Below are positions 38,886-50,141 of a DNA stretch of 64,000 nt, in pieces. The notes under the pieces are model-generated. The model had not been told where the DNA came from and made no database searches. It saw nothing but the letters and a program-made list of their open reading frames with translations. Location: positions 62,001-126,000 of the forward strand of contig CAVUAI010000055.1 in NCBI GenBank assembly GCA_963739385.1. The letters are read 5' to 3'. Position 1 is the first letter of the stretch; every line of letters begins with the position of its first letter. Made by a program: the position numbers and the translations under genes. The DNA comes from VAZQ01 sp963739385. Lineage in GTDB: Bacteria; Pseudomonadota; Alphaproteobacteria; Rhizobiales; Xanthobacteraceae.

Positions 38886-39593
38886 GTGTTCGATATTTAC
38901 ACCATCATCTTTTTGGCGCTCGCAGTGTTCATTTTCCTGCGCCTGCGCAGCGTGCTCGGGCAGCGCACGGGGCGGGAGCGGCCGCCCTATGACCCCTACG
39001 CGCCCCGCGACGCCGTGCGTGGAGCGACCAATGACAACGTCGTGACCTTGCCGGGGCGCAACGCCGAGGCCGCGCAGCCCAAGCCGGTCGAGGCGGTCGA
39101 GCCGGCCGAACGCTGGAAGGGCATTGCCGAGGCCGGTTCGGCGGCGGCAGGCGGGCTCGATGCCATCGCCCGGGAAGACAAGGCCTTCGATGCCAAGCAT
39201 TTCGTCGCAGGCGCGCGCGCGGCCTACGAAATGATCGTGCTGGCCTATGCCGAGGGCGACCGGCGCACGCTCAAAAATCTCCTGTCGCGTGACGTTTACG
39301 ACGGGTTCGAGGCCGCCATTCGCGAGCGTGAGGGTAAGGGCGAAACAGTGGAGACCCGCTTCGTGGCGATCGACAAATCCGACATTACCGGCGCCGAGCT
39401 GCGCGGGCGTACCGCGCAGATCACCGTCCGGTTCGTTTCGCAGCTGATCTCGGTCACCCGCGACAAGTCCGGCAGCGTCATCGAAGGCAATCCGGAAAAG
39501 GTCACCGACGTCACCGACGTGTGGACGTTTGCGCGCGATCTCTCGTCGCGCGATCCCAACTGGAAGCTCGTCGCCACCGAAGCCGGGCAATAG
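38886..39593 (+). CDS. Tim44/TimA-domain membrane protein
   Basis: A 235-residue protein with one N-terminal membrane segment (IYTIIFLALAVFIFLRLRS, residues 3-21) and a C-terminal Tim44-like domain (about residues 90-230) with TRFVAIDKSDI and a closing VTDVWTFARDL. Bacterial relatives (TimA) are related to the mitochondrial import motor subunit Tim44; their bacterial role is not settled. GTG 38886 is chosen because the transmembrane segment begins right there as in relatives. It sits between the secB-fxsA pair and mltA. Confidence 0.85.
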   Translation: MFDIYTIIFLALAVFIFLRLRSVLGQRTGRERPPYDPYAPRDAVRGATNDNVVTLPGRNAEAAQPKPVEAVEPAERWKGIAEAGSAAAGGLDAIAREDKAFDAKHFVAGARAAYEMIVLAYAEGDRRTLKNLLSRDVYDGFEAAIREREGKGETVETRFVAIDKSDITGAELRGRTAQITVRFVSQLISVTRDKSGSVIEGNPEKVTDVTDVWTFARDLSSRDPNWKLVATEAGQ

Positions 39594-39608
39594 CCGGAGC
39601 GTCGCGCG

Positions 39609-40973
39609 ATGCCGGTGCGACTCTGCCTCTGGTTTGGGAGCATTGCCGCGATCGCCGCGCTTATGCTTCCCGGGACGGCTCGCGCGCATTCCGGCGACGA
39701 TCCATTGACGCTCCCCGACAGTCAGCTCGAACCGGTGCGATGGACGGATCTCGAGGGCTGGGCTGCCGATGACCACTTGGCCGCGTTCGAGGCCTATCAG
39801 ACCAGCTGCCAGCTCTTTCGCAAGACCAAGCGTCCCGGCGACGAGCGGCCGGTCTACAACGCGCTGTGGGAGGTATGCCGGCGGGCGGCCGCGGTGCGGC
39901 CGGCCAATGCGGACGCCGCCCGTGCCTTCTTCGAGGAGAATTTTCGGCCGGTTCGGATCACGCGCCTCGGCGATCCCCAGGGATTTCTGACCGGCTACTA
40001 CGAGCCCATCGTGCAGGGCTCGCGCTTCCCCAATCCCGAATTTCACGTCCCGCTCTATCGCCGTCCGCGCGACCTGGTGGCGGCCGGCTACAAGCCGGGC
40101 ATCGCCGCGTTCCCCAACAAGGGCGCATTGATCGGCCGGCGGAACGAGAAGGACGAGATCGTCCCCTACCACGACCGCGGCGCCATCGATGAGGGGGCGC
40201 TCGACGGCCAGGGGCTCGAAATCTGCTGGCTCAGGGATCCGTTCGAGGCCCTCGCGATCCAGATCCAGGGTTCCGCCCGGGTGATCCTCGAGGACGGCAC
40301 GCCGCTGCGCATCAATTACGACTCGCATAACGGGTATCCCTACACCGCGGTCGGCCGCGTCCTCATCGAACGCAACCTTGTCCCGCGCGACGAGATGTCC
40401 ATGCAGCGCATCCGCGACTGGATGGCCGCCAACCCGGACGAGGCGCCGAAGATCCGGGCCACCAACCGGTCGTATGTGTTCTTCCGCATCACCGGTTTGT
40501 CGAATGACGGGGAGCCGGTCGGCGCGCAGGGCGTGCCGCTGATGCCCGGGCGCTCCATCGCGGTCGACAAAATTCATGTCTACGGCACGCCGTTCTTCAT
40601 CGAGGCGAGCCTGCCGGTGGAGAGCACCAGGCCCACCACGCCGTTCCGCCGGCTGATGATCGCGCAGGACACCGGCTCCGCGATCGTCGGGCCGGCGCGG
40701 GCGGATCTCTATTGGGGCGCCGGGGACGATGCGGCCCGCATCGCCGGCCGCATTCGCCATTCCGGCCGGTTCGCCATGCTGCTGCCGCGCGAGCTCGACA
40801 TGATCGAGGCCGGCAAGCACATGCCCCTGCCGGTGCCGAAGCCGAAAATTCCCGTCGAAGAGGTCAAGAAAGACAACGGCAAGCCCAAGACGGGTGCGGG
40901 CAAGGGTGACGATGGTGCGAGCGCGAAGAAGCCACGGCAGGTCGGCCCGGCGCGCTGGCGCTACCGGTCATGA
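39609..40973 (+). CDS. mltA: Membrane-bound lytic murein transglycosylase MltA
   Basis: Peptidoglycan lytic transglycosylase acting in the periplasm. The 454-residue precursor has a signal peptide (cleavage after ARA near residue 26), the FLTGYYEP segment near residue 127, the double-psi-barrel domain, and the catalytic Asp in AQDTGSAIVGPARADLYWG. A Lys/Pro-rich tail of about 45 residues is unconserved. There is no lipobox, so it may be soluble or anchored otherwise. Its last four bases overlap the smr start. Confidence 0.93.
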   Translation: MPVRLCLWFGSIAAIAALMLPGTARAHSGDDPLTLPDSQLEPVRWTDLEGWAADDHLAAFEAYQTSCQLFRKTKRPGDERPVYNALWEVCRRAAAVRPANADAARAFFEENFRPVRITRLGDPQGFLTGYYEPIVQGSRFPNPEFHVPLYRRPRDLVAAGYKPGIAAFPNKGALIGRRNEKDEIVPYHDRGAIDEGALDGQGLEICWLRDPFEALAIQIQGSARVILEDGTPLRINYDSHNGYPYTAVGRVLIERNLVPRDEMSMQRIRDWMAANPDEAPKIRATNRSYVFFRITGLSNDGEPVGAQGVPLMPGRSIAVDKIHVYGTPFFIEASLPVESTRPTTPFRRLMIAQDTGSAIVGPARADLYWGAGDDAARIAGRIRHSGRFAMLLPRELDMIEAGKHMPLPVPKPKIPVEEVKKDNGKPKTGAGKGDDGASAKKPRQVGPARWRYRS

Positions 40974-41536
40974 GCGCGGACGACGGCCGGCCGCGAACGC
41001 GCCGGCTCAGCGACATTGAGCGCAGCCTTTGGAGCCGCATCACGCGCTCGGTCGCGCCATTGCGGCAACGGTCCGCACCCGCCGATCCGGCGCATCCCGT
41101 GGCGCCGCCGCGAACCAAGATCAAACCCTCGCCTGTCCCCCGCCCCGCCGTGCGCAAGGCCGAGCCGCCGCCGAAGCCCGTGCCGCAGCTCGAGCCGCTC
41201 GACCGGCGCCTGAGGCAGCGACTGGCACGCGGCACCAAGGAGATCGACGCCCGCGTCGACCTCCACGGCAAGACCCAAAGCGAGGCTCATGCGGCACTGC
41301 TGCGTTTCCTGCGCAAGGCGCAAGGTGACGGCGCCAAGGTCGCGCTTGTCATCACCGGCAAAGGCGCCCGCGGGCGCGACGACTCGGGCGAGCGGGGCGT
41401 GCTCAAGCGCCAGGTGCCGCACTGGCTCAAGCTGCAGGAATTCCGCGATTACGTGATCGGATTTGAGCCCGCGCATGTCGGCCATGGCGGGGAGGGTGCG
41501 CTCTATGTGCGCATCCGCAGGCCGGGCAAGCGATGA
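40970..41536 (+). CDS. Smr/MutS2-type endonuclease domain protein
   Basis: A 188-residue protein with a disordered Pro/Lys-rich N-terminal half and a C-terminal Smr domain (about residues 90-185): the DLHGKTQSEAH motif and the VITGKGARG motif. Smr domains nick DNA or RNA; this stand-alone form is of unproven role. Its ATG overlaps the mltA stop (ATGA), so translation is coupled. Confidence 0.88.
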   Translation: MSADDGRPRTRRLSDIERSLWSRITRSVAPLRQRSAPADPAHPVAPPRTKIKPSPVPRPAVRKAEPPPKPVPQLEPLDRRLRQRLARGTKEIDARVDLHGKTQSEAHAALLRFLRKAQGDGAKVALVITGKGARGRDDSGERGVLKRQVPHWLKLQEFRDYVIGFEPAHVGHGGEGALYVRIRRPGKR

Positions 41537-41537
41537 T

Positions 41538-41581
41538 GGACGGGCGGACGATGAGGACTTCCGCCCCAGCCGTCCGCCGTC
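41538..41581. terminator. Inverted repeat between convergent smr and L,D-transpeptidase genes
   Basis: GGACGGGCGGACG at 41538 pairs with CGTCCGCCGTC at 41571 with one bulge and a loop of about 20 bases. It lies in the 63-base convergent gap and could serve both genes. No T tract follows on either strand. Confidence 0.35.
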
Positions 41582-41599
41582 TCGCTATCGCGCTCCGCG

Positions 41600-42118
41600 T
41601 CAGCGGGTGACGACCACCGTCGTGCCCCAACCGACCCGGTTGTAGAGGTCGAGCACGTCTGCGTTGTACATGCGGATGCAGCCGTAGGACACGAAGCCGC
41701 CAATCGAGCCGGGGTTGTTGGTCCCGTGGATCGCGTATTCGCCGCCGCTCAGGGTCAACGCCGCCGCGCCCATCGGATTGTTCGGGGCGCCGCCCGGGAT
41801 CACGTTGGGAAGAAACGGCTTGTCGTGCTTGACCTCGGCGGGTGGTGACCAGGCGGGCTTGAGGTGCTTGCCGCTGATCATGGTCGTGCCGGTCCATTGC
41901 TTGCCGGAGCGGCCCACGCCGACCGGGTAGCGCAGGGCCTTGCCGCCGCCAAGCACGTAATAAAGCGAGCGTTCGCCGGTCTTCACCACGATCGTGCCGG
42001 TCGAATAGTCGCCGGAGAACCCGACGATCTCGCGTGCCTGCGCGGGCTGCGGCATCGCAGCGGTCGCAGCAAGCACAAGAGCAGCCGAACCGGCTGCCAG
42101 CCAGCGTGAGAGATGCAT
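41600..42118 (-). CDS. L,D-transpeptidase (YkuD family)
   Basis: Exported 172-residue peptidoglycan crosslinking enzyme. It has a signal peptide of about 29 residues (cleavage after AQA) and the catalytic HGTNNPGSIGGF ... SYGCIRMYNADV signature, with His and Cys both present. ATG 42118 is chosen because the signal peptide begins there. It is the second L,D-transpeptidase of the window and, unlike the one at 12818, clearly exported. Confidence 0.92.
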   Translation of the reverse strand: MHLSRWLAAGSAALVLAATAAMPQPAQAREIVGFSGDYSTGTIVVKTGERSLYYVLGGGKALRYPVGVGRSGKQWTGTTMISGKHLKPAWSPPAEVKHDKPFLPNVIPGGAPNNPMGAAALTLSGGEYAIHGTNNPGSIGGFVSYGCIRMYNADVLDLYNRVGWGTTVVVTR

Positions 42119-42500
42119 GTTCGTTGACCGTCTATTTCCTGTTATGCCCTGATCCGGCGCGCGCAAGCCATCCGTGCGAGCTTCCCCGGTGCGAGTGACG
42201 GATCAGTAACCATAATACGTGAATCGGCACGCGATCTCAGCCGAAACCGCGCGTTGCATGCGTGCAGGACGCAAAATGTCGGCGACTGTGCTGCGCACGC
42301 AACAGTCGCGGCGCATCATTTCGGTTACAAGCCTGCGACCGCGGAGCGCGCCGCGGCGATTCGCGCGGAGCCGCTGATCGTTTTCGGCGCCGCTTCGTTG
42401 CGCGTCAGGCAAAGCGCGCGTTCCATTGGGCCGTGAGTCGGCCGCGCCGCTTGCCTTGCTCCTCTCCCAGCGTGCGGGGGGTGGCGAGGGAAACCGCCGG
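42119..42500. other. Gene-free interval between L,D-transpeptidase and acs
   Basis: About 380 bases. Short open frames exist here but none has a ribosome site together with recognisable sequence, and I see no repeat or strong hairpin. The left part must hold the promoter of the L,D-transpeptidase gene; the right part is the acs 3' flank. Confidence 0.5.
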
Positions 42501-44451
<1,951 letters not shown>

Positions 44452-44641
44452 TTGTTCCCTCCAAGCACCGCGGCGGAAGGCACCGCGCGCGACATCTCTC
44501 TGTTCTGAACGTCACCCCGTGGGTGTTGGGCGTCATTATGCGCCGACGGCGCTACGAGCGACAAGACTGCGCGAGTTCGACTTTGGTTGCCGGACCGTGT
44601 CCGCATGCGGCAGAATGGCCGCGGCGGAAGGAGCATGCGCG

Positions 44642-45610
44642 ATGTCGTGGCTGATCCGGCTGGTCCTTGCGGCGCTGTTCGCGCTGCCGGCGGGCACCGC
44701 GTGGGCGCAGGCCTATCCGACGCGGCCGATCAGGCTTCTGGTGTCGTTTCCTCCCGGCGGCGCGGCCGACATCGTCGCCCGCATGCTGGGACAGCCGTTG
44801 GCGATCCGCCTCGGCCAGCCGGTCGTCGTGGAGAACCGGCCCGGCTCGAACGGCAATCTCGCCGGTGAGCTCGTCGCGCGCGCAAGCCCGGACGGCTATA
44901 CCCTGCTGCTGGGGCCGAGCGCCCTGTTCGGGATCAATCCGAACCTCTACGCCAGAATGTCGTTCGACCCGCTCAAGGAGCTTGAGCCGGTCGCGAGTCT
45001 GGTGGCGAATGAGCTCATCCTGGCGGCCAATCCGTCGCTCGCCGCCGGCAAGGACTTCCGCGACTTCATCGCATTGGCGCGCGCCACCAAGCCTCCGCTG
45101 TTCTATGCCTCGATCGGGAACGGCAGCGAGCACCATCTTGCCATGGAATTTCTCAAGCAGCAGGCGGGCATCGATCTCGTGCACGTTCCGTACCGGGGCG
45201 GCGGGCCCGCCGCGATCGGCGTGATGGCCGGCGACGTCGCCGCCATGTTCGGCGGCGGCTCGGTCGCGCCGCTGGTGCAGTCGGGCAAGCTCAAGGGGTT
45301 GGCGGTGAGCGGAACGCGCCGCTCATCGCTGCTGCCCGACCTGCCGCCGGTCGCCGAGATCTATCCCGGCTACGAAGTCACGATCTGGCAGGGCTTGTTC
45401 GCGCCGGTCGGTACACCGCCGCCGATCCTCGCGCGGCTGCGCGACGAGGCCAACGCGATCCTGGCGCAGCCTGATATTGCGGAGAAGCTCGCCGCCGCCG
45501 GCTCGGGCGATCCCTATATCACGACGCTTCCCGACTTTGTCGCCCGTATCCGCAGCGATCACGCCCGCTACGGCAAGCTGATTAGGGATGCCGGGCTCAG
45601 CGTGGAGTGA
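44642..45610 (+). CDS. Tripartite tricarboxylate transporter substrate-binding protein (Bug/TctC family)
   Basis: Second orphan Bug-type periplasmic binding protein, 322 residues with a signal peptide of about 23 residues (cleavage near AWAQ). Family blocks are LLVSFPPGGAADIVAR, VVENRPGSNGN and VHVPYRGGGPA. GGAAGGAG lies eight bases before ATG 44642. No membrane partners are adjacent. It is divergent from acs, which fits a carboxylate-related role but does not show one. Confidence 0.9.
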   Translation: MSWLIRLVLAALFALPAGTAWAQAYPTRPIRLLVSFPPGGAADIVARMLGQPLAIRLGQPVVVENRPGSNGNLAGELVARASPDGYTLLLGPSALFGINPNLYARMSFDPLKELEPVASLVANELILAANPSLAAGKDFRDFIALARATKPPLFYASIGNGSEHHLAMEFLKQQAGIDLVHVPYRGGGPAAIGVMAGDVAAMFGGGSVAPLVQSGKLKGLAVSGTRRSSLLPDLPPVAEIYPGYEVTIWQGLFAPVGTPPPILARLRDEANAILAQPDIAEKLAAAGSGDPYITTLPDFVARIRSDHARYGKLIRDAGLSVE

Positions 45611-45665
45611 CGGCGTCAGCTGCGGGCACGCGGCATCATGGGCGTGCTGTTTCGTGAGGAGAATT

Positions 45666-46169
45666 ATGATGCAAAGCCGCCGCTTGACGCTGACGGCCGC
45701 CCTGGCGGTCTGCCTATTGTTCGCTGCTCTGCCCGCTCGCGCACAGGCGCCGTCGCCGGAAGCGATGGCGGCTGCGCACGACCTGATCGTCACCATGCGG
45801 GCCGCCGACTACTTCAAGGCCATCATGCCGGCGATCATGCAGAGCATGAAGCCAGCCATCGTGCAGAACCGGCCGGAGGTGGAGCGCGATTACGATGCGG
45901 TCATGCCGCTACTGTTGGAAGGCATGAATGCGCGTGTGAACGAGATCATCGATCAGATCGCTGCGATCTATGCCCGCAATTTCACGGCCGAGGAGCTGCG
46001 CGAGGTCACGGCCTTCTACCGCGGTCCGACCGGTCAGAAATTCGTGCAGAAGCTGCCGGCGATCACTCAGGAGAGCATGGTGGTCGGACAGCGCTTCGGA
46101 CAAGCGGTCGGCGGCGAGATCCGCGCCCGCATGATCGATGAGCTGCGCAAGCGCGGCCACAACATTTGA
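45666..46169 (+). CDS. DUF2059 domain exported protein
   Basis: A 167-residue precursor: signal peptide of about 28 residues (cleavage after ARA), then an all-helical DUF2059 domain with the signature AFYRGPTGQKF near residue 120. Function unknown; likely periplasmic. A strong GAGGAG precedes two adjacent ATG codons (45666, 45669). It follows the Bug gene by 55 bases on the same strand. Confidence 0.87.
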   Translation: MMQSRRLTLTAALAVCLLFAALPARAQAPSPEAMAAAHDLIVTMRAADYFKAIMPAIMQSMKPAIVQNRPEVERDYDAVMPLLLEGMNARVNEIIDQIAAIYARNFTAEELREVTAFYRGPTGQKFVQKLPAITQESMVVGQRFGQAVGGEIRARMIDELRKRGHNI

Positions 46170-46270
46170 TGGCCATGCGGCGGACGAACCGGACGTTCGC
46201 CGGCGAAATGACGTGCCGGGCTAGCCCGAATGATGCGTCGCGACGACCGGTTTAAATCGACGTCTGCGTT

Positions 46271-46783
46271 CTACCGCTTCGGCTGAAAATCCTGGTTGGA
46301 GAATTCCGCGGCGCTCTCGGGCGGCTTGATCACCACGAAGGGATGATCGGTGGTGGCGTGGCAGGCGTTGCACCCCGTCGTCAGCCGCGCATAGCCTTCG
46401 CCGAACTGGCGCGGCTCGTTGGCCTTGATCGCAAAGTCGAGCAGCGCCAGCGGCGCGCTCACGGCGGCGTCGAACAGGTCCGGAACCGGCAGCCCCTTCC
46501 AGCGCGGCACCGCGCGCGCGGTGATCAGAAAGCCTTGCTTGAGCTCCTTGAGCGCATAGCCGGCGAGCGGCCAGTTCTCCTCTTTCCCGGCGAGTCCGAG
46601 TTTGGCGTGGCGCGGCTGGATCAGCATCATCATCATGGCGGCCATCTGCGGGTTGAACGGCGCCGGCTCGGCGTTGGCATCGCCCATCGGATTCTGTGCG
46701 GCGGTGCGGCTCGGGAGCCCAGCAAGCATGAGCAGCGCTGAACATGCGGCAACCAACGTGACCGGGATGATGCGACTGCGCAT
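46271..46783 (-). CDS. Small exported c-type cytochrome-like protein
   Basis: A 170-residue precursor with a signal peptide (about 30 residues) and a single haem-binding motif CNACH near residue 139, late in the chain. The middle part is helical with a Met-rich stretch (MAAMMMMLIQPRH). A candidate sixth ligand is one of the Met or His residues upstream. It would carry electrons in the periplasm; its partner is unknown. GAGGAG lies upstream of ATG 46783; the frame is open ten codons further. DUF1761 lies upstream on the same strand. Confidence 0.75.
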   Translation of the reverse strand: MRSRIIPVTLVAACSALLMLAGLPSRTAAQNPMGDANAEPAPFNPQMAAMMMMLIQPRHAKLGLAGKEENWPLAGYALKELKQGFLITARAVPRWKGLPVPDLFDAAVSAPLALLDFAIKANEPRQFGEGYARLTTGCNACHATTDHPFVVIKPPESAAEFSNQDFQPKR

Positions 46784-46831
46784 GTGTTCGTTCTCCTCGT
46801 TACCGCGCTTCAATCCGAAGCAATGCTCGCT

Positions 46832-47251
46832 CTAAACTCCCATGGCGCCGATGATGGCCCCCATCAGCAGCAGCACCACCAGCCAGTGACCGCCGTCGAT
46901 CCACAATAGGCGCCAGTCGCGCTGCGCGAAACTGTTGTTGACCACGATGGTCGGCAGCACGAAGCCGGCCCAGCAGAACGCGGCCGAGATGATCCCGCCA
47001 CGCAGCGACAGCGCGCCGACATGGCCGAGCAGTCCCGCCAGGATCCACGCCATCACCAACTCGGCGACGAAGGCGTAGACGAACGGCAGGAACGCGCCCG
47101 GCCGGCGCTTTGCCGCTTCCATTGTCTCGGGCGTGATGCCGAGCGCCGCCATCCAGGTGTTGCCGAAGACCGTGTACCACGCTGCTCCCGCGAACCAGGC
47201 GACGACGGCGGCGATCACGATGGCGAGGTAATTCACCCCGGCGAAGGTCAT
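46832..47251 (-). CDS. DUF1761 membrane protein
   Basis: A 139-residue inner-membrane protein with four hydrophobic segments and the N-terminal NYLAIVIAAVVAWFAGAAWY block typical of DUF1761. Function unknown. It ends 48 bases before the start of the cytochrome gene on the same strand and is divergent from the topoisomerase gene. Confidence 0.82.
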   Translation of the reverse strand: MTFAGVNYLAIVIAAVVAWFAGAAWYTVFGNTWMAALGITPETMEAAKRRPGAFLPFVYAFVAELVMAWILAGLLGHVGALSLRGGIISAAFCWAGFVLPTIVVNNSFAQRDWRLLWIDGGHWLVVLLLMGAIIGAMGV

Positions 47252-47377
47252 TGTCCCTCCCGCACGCTGGCGGGAAGCCTACCTCCGGCTACGCCGCCGG
47301 GGGAAGGGGTCGCGATCAAAGGAACCAATCCGCGCCTTCCGGCATTGCCGTCCCGGACTTTGCAACAGGCGCGTGTC

Positions 47378-48466
47378 GTGAGCGATGCACATGCAAACAG
47401 CGTCGAAGACCAGCGCACGTCGGTCTTGCGCCGCAACGAAGCGAGCCGAAGCGCACGCGCCGTGGCGAAGAAGCTTGGATTGCGTCTGGTCGCTGCCGAC
47501 ACCTTATCGATCCGCCGCCGCCGCTGCGGCAAGGGCTGGTGCTATCTCGATGCCGACGGTCGGGTGATCCGCAACCCGGCGACGGTCGCGCGGCTGGCGC
47601 GACTGGCGGTGCCGCCGGCCTATCAAGACGTGCTCTATGCCGAGGACACCGATGCGCATCTGCAGGCGACCGGCCGCGATGCCGCCGGTCGGCTGCAGTA
47701 CCGCTACCATCCGGATTGGGACAAGGTGCGCGAGATCCGCAAGGCGCGGCGGCTGGCGCGGCTCGCGGACGTGCTGCCGCGCGTCCGGCGCAGCATCGGC
47801 CAGCATCTCGCCTCCGACGAGCCCACGCGTGAATTCACCTGCGCCGCCGTGATCGAGCTGGTCGCGCGCAGCGCCATCCGGCCGGGAAGCGAGAGTTACG
47901 CGCGGCTGCGCGGTACGCGTGGCGCGGCGACGCTGTTGAAGTCGAACGTCACGCTCTATGGTGAGGACATCACGCTGACGTTCCGCTCCAAGGGCGGCAA
48001 GACCGTGGTCAAGGAGTTCACTGCGCCGCGGCTGGCGACCGCGATCGCGTTGCTGCGGCAGCTGCCCGGGCGGCGCCTGTTCCAGTATCGCGCCGCCAAC
48101 GGCGACGTCCGCCATGTGACCGCGCGCGATGTCAACGCGTTCCTGCGCGAGATCGCCGGCGTGCAGATTTCGCTCAAGGACTTTCGCACCTTGCTCGCGT
48201 CGGCGAGCGTGCTCGAAGCGCTGGCGCAGACCGAGCCGGCGGCGAGCGAACGCCAGCGCCGCAGACAGGTGCTGCAGGCGGTGCGCGCCGCCGCCGATGA
48301 TCTCGCCAACACGCCCGCGATCTGCCGCAAGAGCTACGTGCATGGCATCGTGGTCGCGGCCTTCGAGGACGGCGTGCTGGAACGCTTTTCCGACACGCTC
48401 AAGGGCTGCCGCTCGCCCATCCGTCGCGCGCAGGTGCTGGCGCAGATCATCGCCGCCGCGGCGTAG
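47378..48466 (+). CDS. DNA topoisomerase IB (eukaryotic/poxvirus type)
   Basis: Type IB topoisomerase that relaxes supercoils through a 3'-phosphotyrosine. The 362-residue protein has the N-terminal domain typical of bacterial members (VPPAYQDVLYAEDTDAHLQA near residue 80), the KSNV and RSKGGK catalytic segments, and the active Tyr in CRKSYVHGIV near residue 326. The start is uncertain: GTG 47378 lies just before clearly homologous sequence but has no strong ribosome site, and the frame is open upstream. These genes are sporadic in bacteria and often horizontally acquired. Confidence 0.87.
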   Translation: MSDAHANSVEDQRTSVLRRNEASRSARAVAKKLGLRLVAADTLSIRRRRCGKGWCYLDADGRVIRNPATVARLARLAVPPAYQDVLYAEDTDAHLQATGRDAAGRLQYRYHPDWDKVREIRKARRLARLADVLPRVRRSIGQHLASDEPTREFTCAAVIELVARSAIRPGSESYARLRGTRGAATLLKSNVTLYGEDITLTFRSKGGKTVVKEFTAPRLATAIALLRQLPGRRLFQYRAANGDVRHVTARDVNAFLREIAGVQISLKDFRTLLASASVLEALAQTEPAASERQRRRQVLQAVRAAADDLANTPAICRKSYVHGIVVAAFEDGVLERFSDTLKGCRSPIRRAQVLAQIIAAAA

Positions 48467-48533
48467 CGCGGATGGCGTTGGATCGCTGCAGCGCGCCCCC
48501 TGGTCCAGTTAACGTCCGCGCCGGCGGATTGCG

Positions 48534-48953
48534 CTAATCCTTCACGCCCCCCATCTTGCAGACGGCCTTCCACTCCTGCGCCGTTACCGGCTGCACCGAC
48601 AGGCGCGGATATTTCGCCAGCGCCATCTCCTTGAGACCGGGCTCGGCCTTGATCGCCGCCAGCGTCACCGGCTTGGGGAACGGCTTGGCCGCCTTCACGT
48701 CGACGGCGAGGAAGACGCCTTTCTCGTCGGTCGGGTCGTGGTAGGCCTCGCGAATCACCTCGGCGATCCCGACCACCTGCTTCTCCTCGCCGGTGTGATA
48801 GAAGAACGCGTGCTCGCCTTTCTTCATCTCCTTGAGATGCCTGCGGGCGGTGAAGTTGCGCACACCCGTCCACGCCTCGCCCTTGGCGCCGCGTTTGACC
48901 TGATCGTTCCAGGAGAATTCCTCGGGCTCGGTCTTGAGAAGCCAATAGGCCAT
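48534..48953 (-). CDS. EVE-domain protein (COG2947)
   Basis: A 139-residue single EVE domain, a PUA-like fold that recognises modified bases. Signatures are YWLLKTEPEEFSW at the N-terminus and WTGVRNFTARRHLKEMKKG near residue 35, followed by FYHTGEEKQVVGIAEV. AGGAGAAGAG precedes ATG 48953. It converges on the topoisomerase gene and is upstream-adjacent to gpsA, an order common in the group. Confidence 0.9.
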   Translation of the reverse strand: MAYWLLKTEPEEFSWNDQVKRGAKGEAWTGVRNFTARRHLKEMKKGEHAFFYHTGEEKQVVGIAEVIREAYHDPTDEKGVFLAVDVKAAKPFPKPVTLAAIKAEPGLKEMALAKYPRLSVQPVTAQEWKAVCKMGGVKD

Positions 48954-49067
48954 CGCTCTCTTCTCCTTTCTCGCTCCCGCAAGTTGATCGCGGACGTCGT
49001 TGCGTTGCAATCCATCCTCTGGCGAAAAACGAAGCTTGCGTATTTTTGAAGCGGATCACTCCGACGC

Positions 49068-50048
49068 TTATCCCTCGGCGCGGAACGGCCGCGTCAGCAG
49101 GGTTTCCGTTGCCTCGTCCACGCTGGCGCGGCCGGACAGAATGGCGACGACGGCGCCGGCGATCGGCATGTCGATACCTTGCTCGGTCGCCATCTCGAGC
49201 AGCACCGGCGCGGTGAAGACGCCTTCGGCGAGCTTCGCGCCTGCCGGCGCCGGATTGCCGCGGCCGAGGGCGAGACCGAAGGAGTAATTGCGCGATTGCG
49301 CGCTCGAGCAGGTGAGGATCAGATCCCCAAGCCCGGACAGGCCGGTCAGCGTTTCCGGGCGGGCGCCATAGGCGCGGCCGAACCGGAACAGCTCGGCAAA
49401 GCCGCGAGTGACCAGGGCCGCCGCCGCGCTCGCGCCGAGTCCGCGCCCGGTGACGATGCCGGCGGCGATCGCGAGCACGTTCTTGGCGGCGCCGCCGATC
49501 TCCACGCCGCGCACGTCGGTCGAGTGATACGGCCGGAACGCGGCCGAGCCGAGTGCATGTGCGAGCGCCGCCGCCGTCGCCTCGTCGCGGGTTGCGAGTG
49601 TGACCGCGGCGGGAAGTCCGCGCCCGACATCTGCGGCAAAGCTCGGTCCGGACAGGATCGCGGGCAGGGCGCCGGGAGCGCTCTCCGCGATCACCTCGGT
49701 CATAAAGCGATGCGTGCCGCGCTCGATGCCCTTGGCGCAGGCGATCACCGGCGTGCCGCGCGCCAGCTCCGGCGCGATCGCGCACGCGGCCGCCCGCAGC
49801 TCTTGCGACGGCACCGTGAGCAGGATGGCGTCGTAGCGCCCCACCGCCGCCCCGACCGGAGCGATGCCGACGCGCTCGTCGATGCGCAGGCCCGGCAGCC
49901 GCGGGCTCTCCCGGCGTGACAGCAGGAGATCGGCGCCCGCGCCATCGCGGCACGCCAGCAGCACCGCGCGCCCCGCGCGCGTGATCGCATTCGCCAGCGC
50001 GACGCCCCAGGCGCCGGCTCCGACCACGGCGATGTGCTGGAATGTCAT
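49068..50048 (-). CDS. gpsA: Glycerol-3-phosphate dehydrogenase [NAD(P)+] GpsA
   Basis: Makes sn-glycerol 3-phosphate for phospholipid synthesis. The 326-residue protein has the NAD(P) fold AVVGAGAWGVALA at the N-terminus, the ACAKGIERGT segment near residue 105, and the GGAAKNVLAIAAGIV catalytic-lysine region near residue 190. ATG 50048 is chosen; the frame continues 21 codons upstream without homology. It lies 93 bases after tsaD, same strand. Confidence 0.95.
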   Translation of the reverse strand: MTFQHIAVVGAGAWGVALANAITRAGRAVLLACRDGAGADLLLSRRESPRLPGLRIDERVGIAPVGAAVGRYDAILLTVPSQELRAAACAIAPELARGTPVIACAKGIERGTHRFMTEVIAESAPGALPAILSGPSFAADVGRGLPAAVTLATRDEATAAALAHALGSAAFRPYHSTDVRGVEIGGAAKNVLAIAAGIVTGRGLGASAAAALVTRGFAELFRFGRAYGARPETLTGLSGLGDLILTCSSAQSRNYSFGLALGRGNPAPAGAKLAEGVFTAPVLLEMATEQGIDMPIAGAVVAILSGRASVDEATETLLTRPFRAEG

Positions 50049-50141
50049 GGCGTTCGGAGGGTCCGGTCGGTTCAGGTTCGTGTCCGCGGCGCGGGCGCGG
50101 GACAGTATCACCCGGAGAGACGACGGCAGAGGGGTCGCTTG

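Noticed and set aside
38862..40820. 652-codon minus-strand frame over the Tim44-like and mltA genes
   Set aside because: Both sense genes carry clear family motifs and signal/membrane segments; the antisense frame has none.
42203..42436. Short open frames in the gap before acs
   Set aside because: No ribosome site, no motif and overlapping frames on both strands; nothing distinguishes them from chance.
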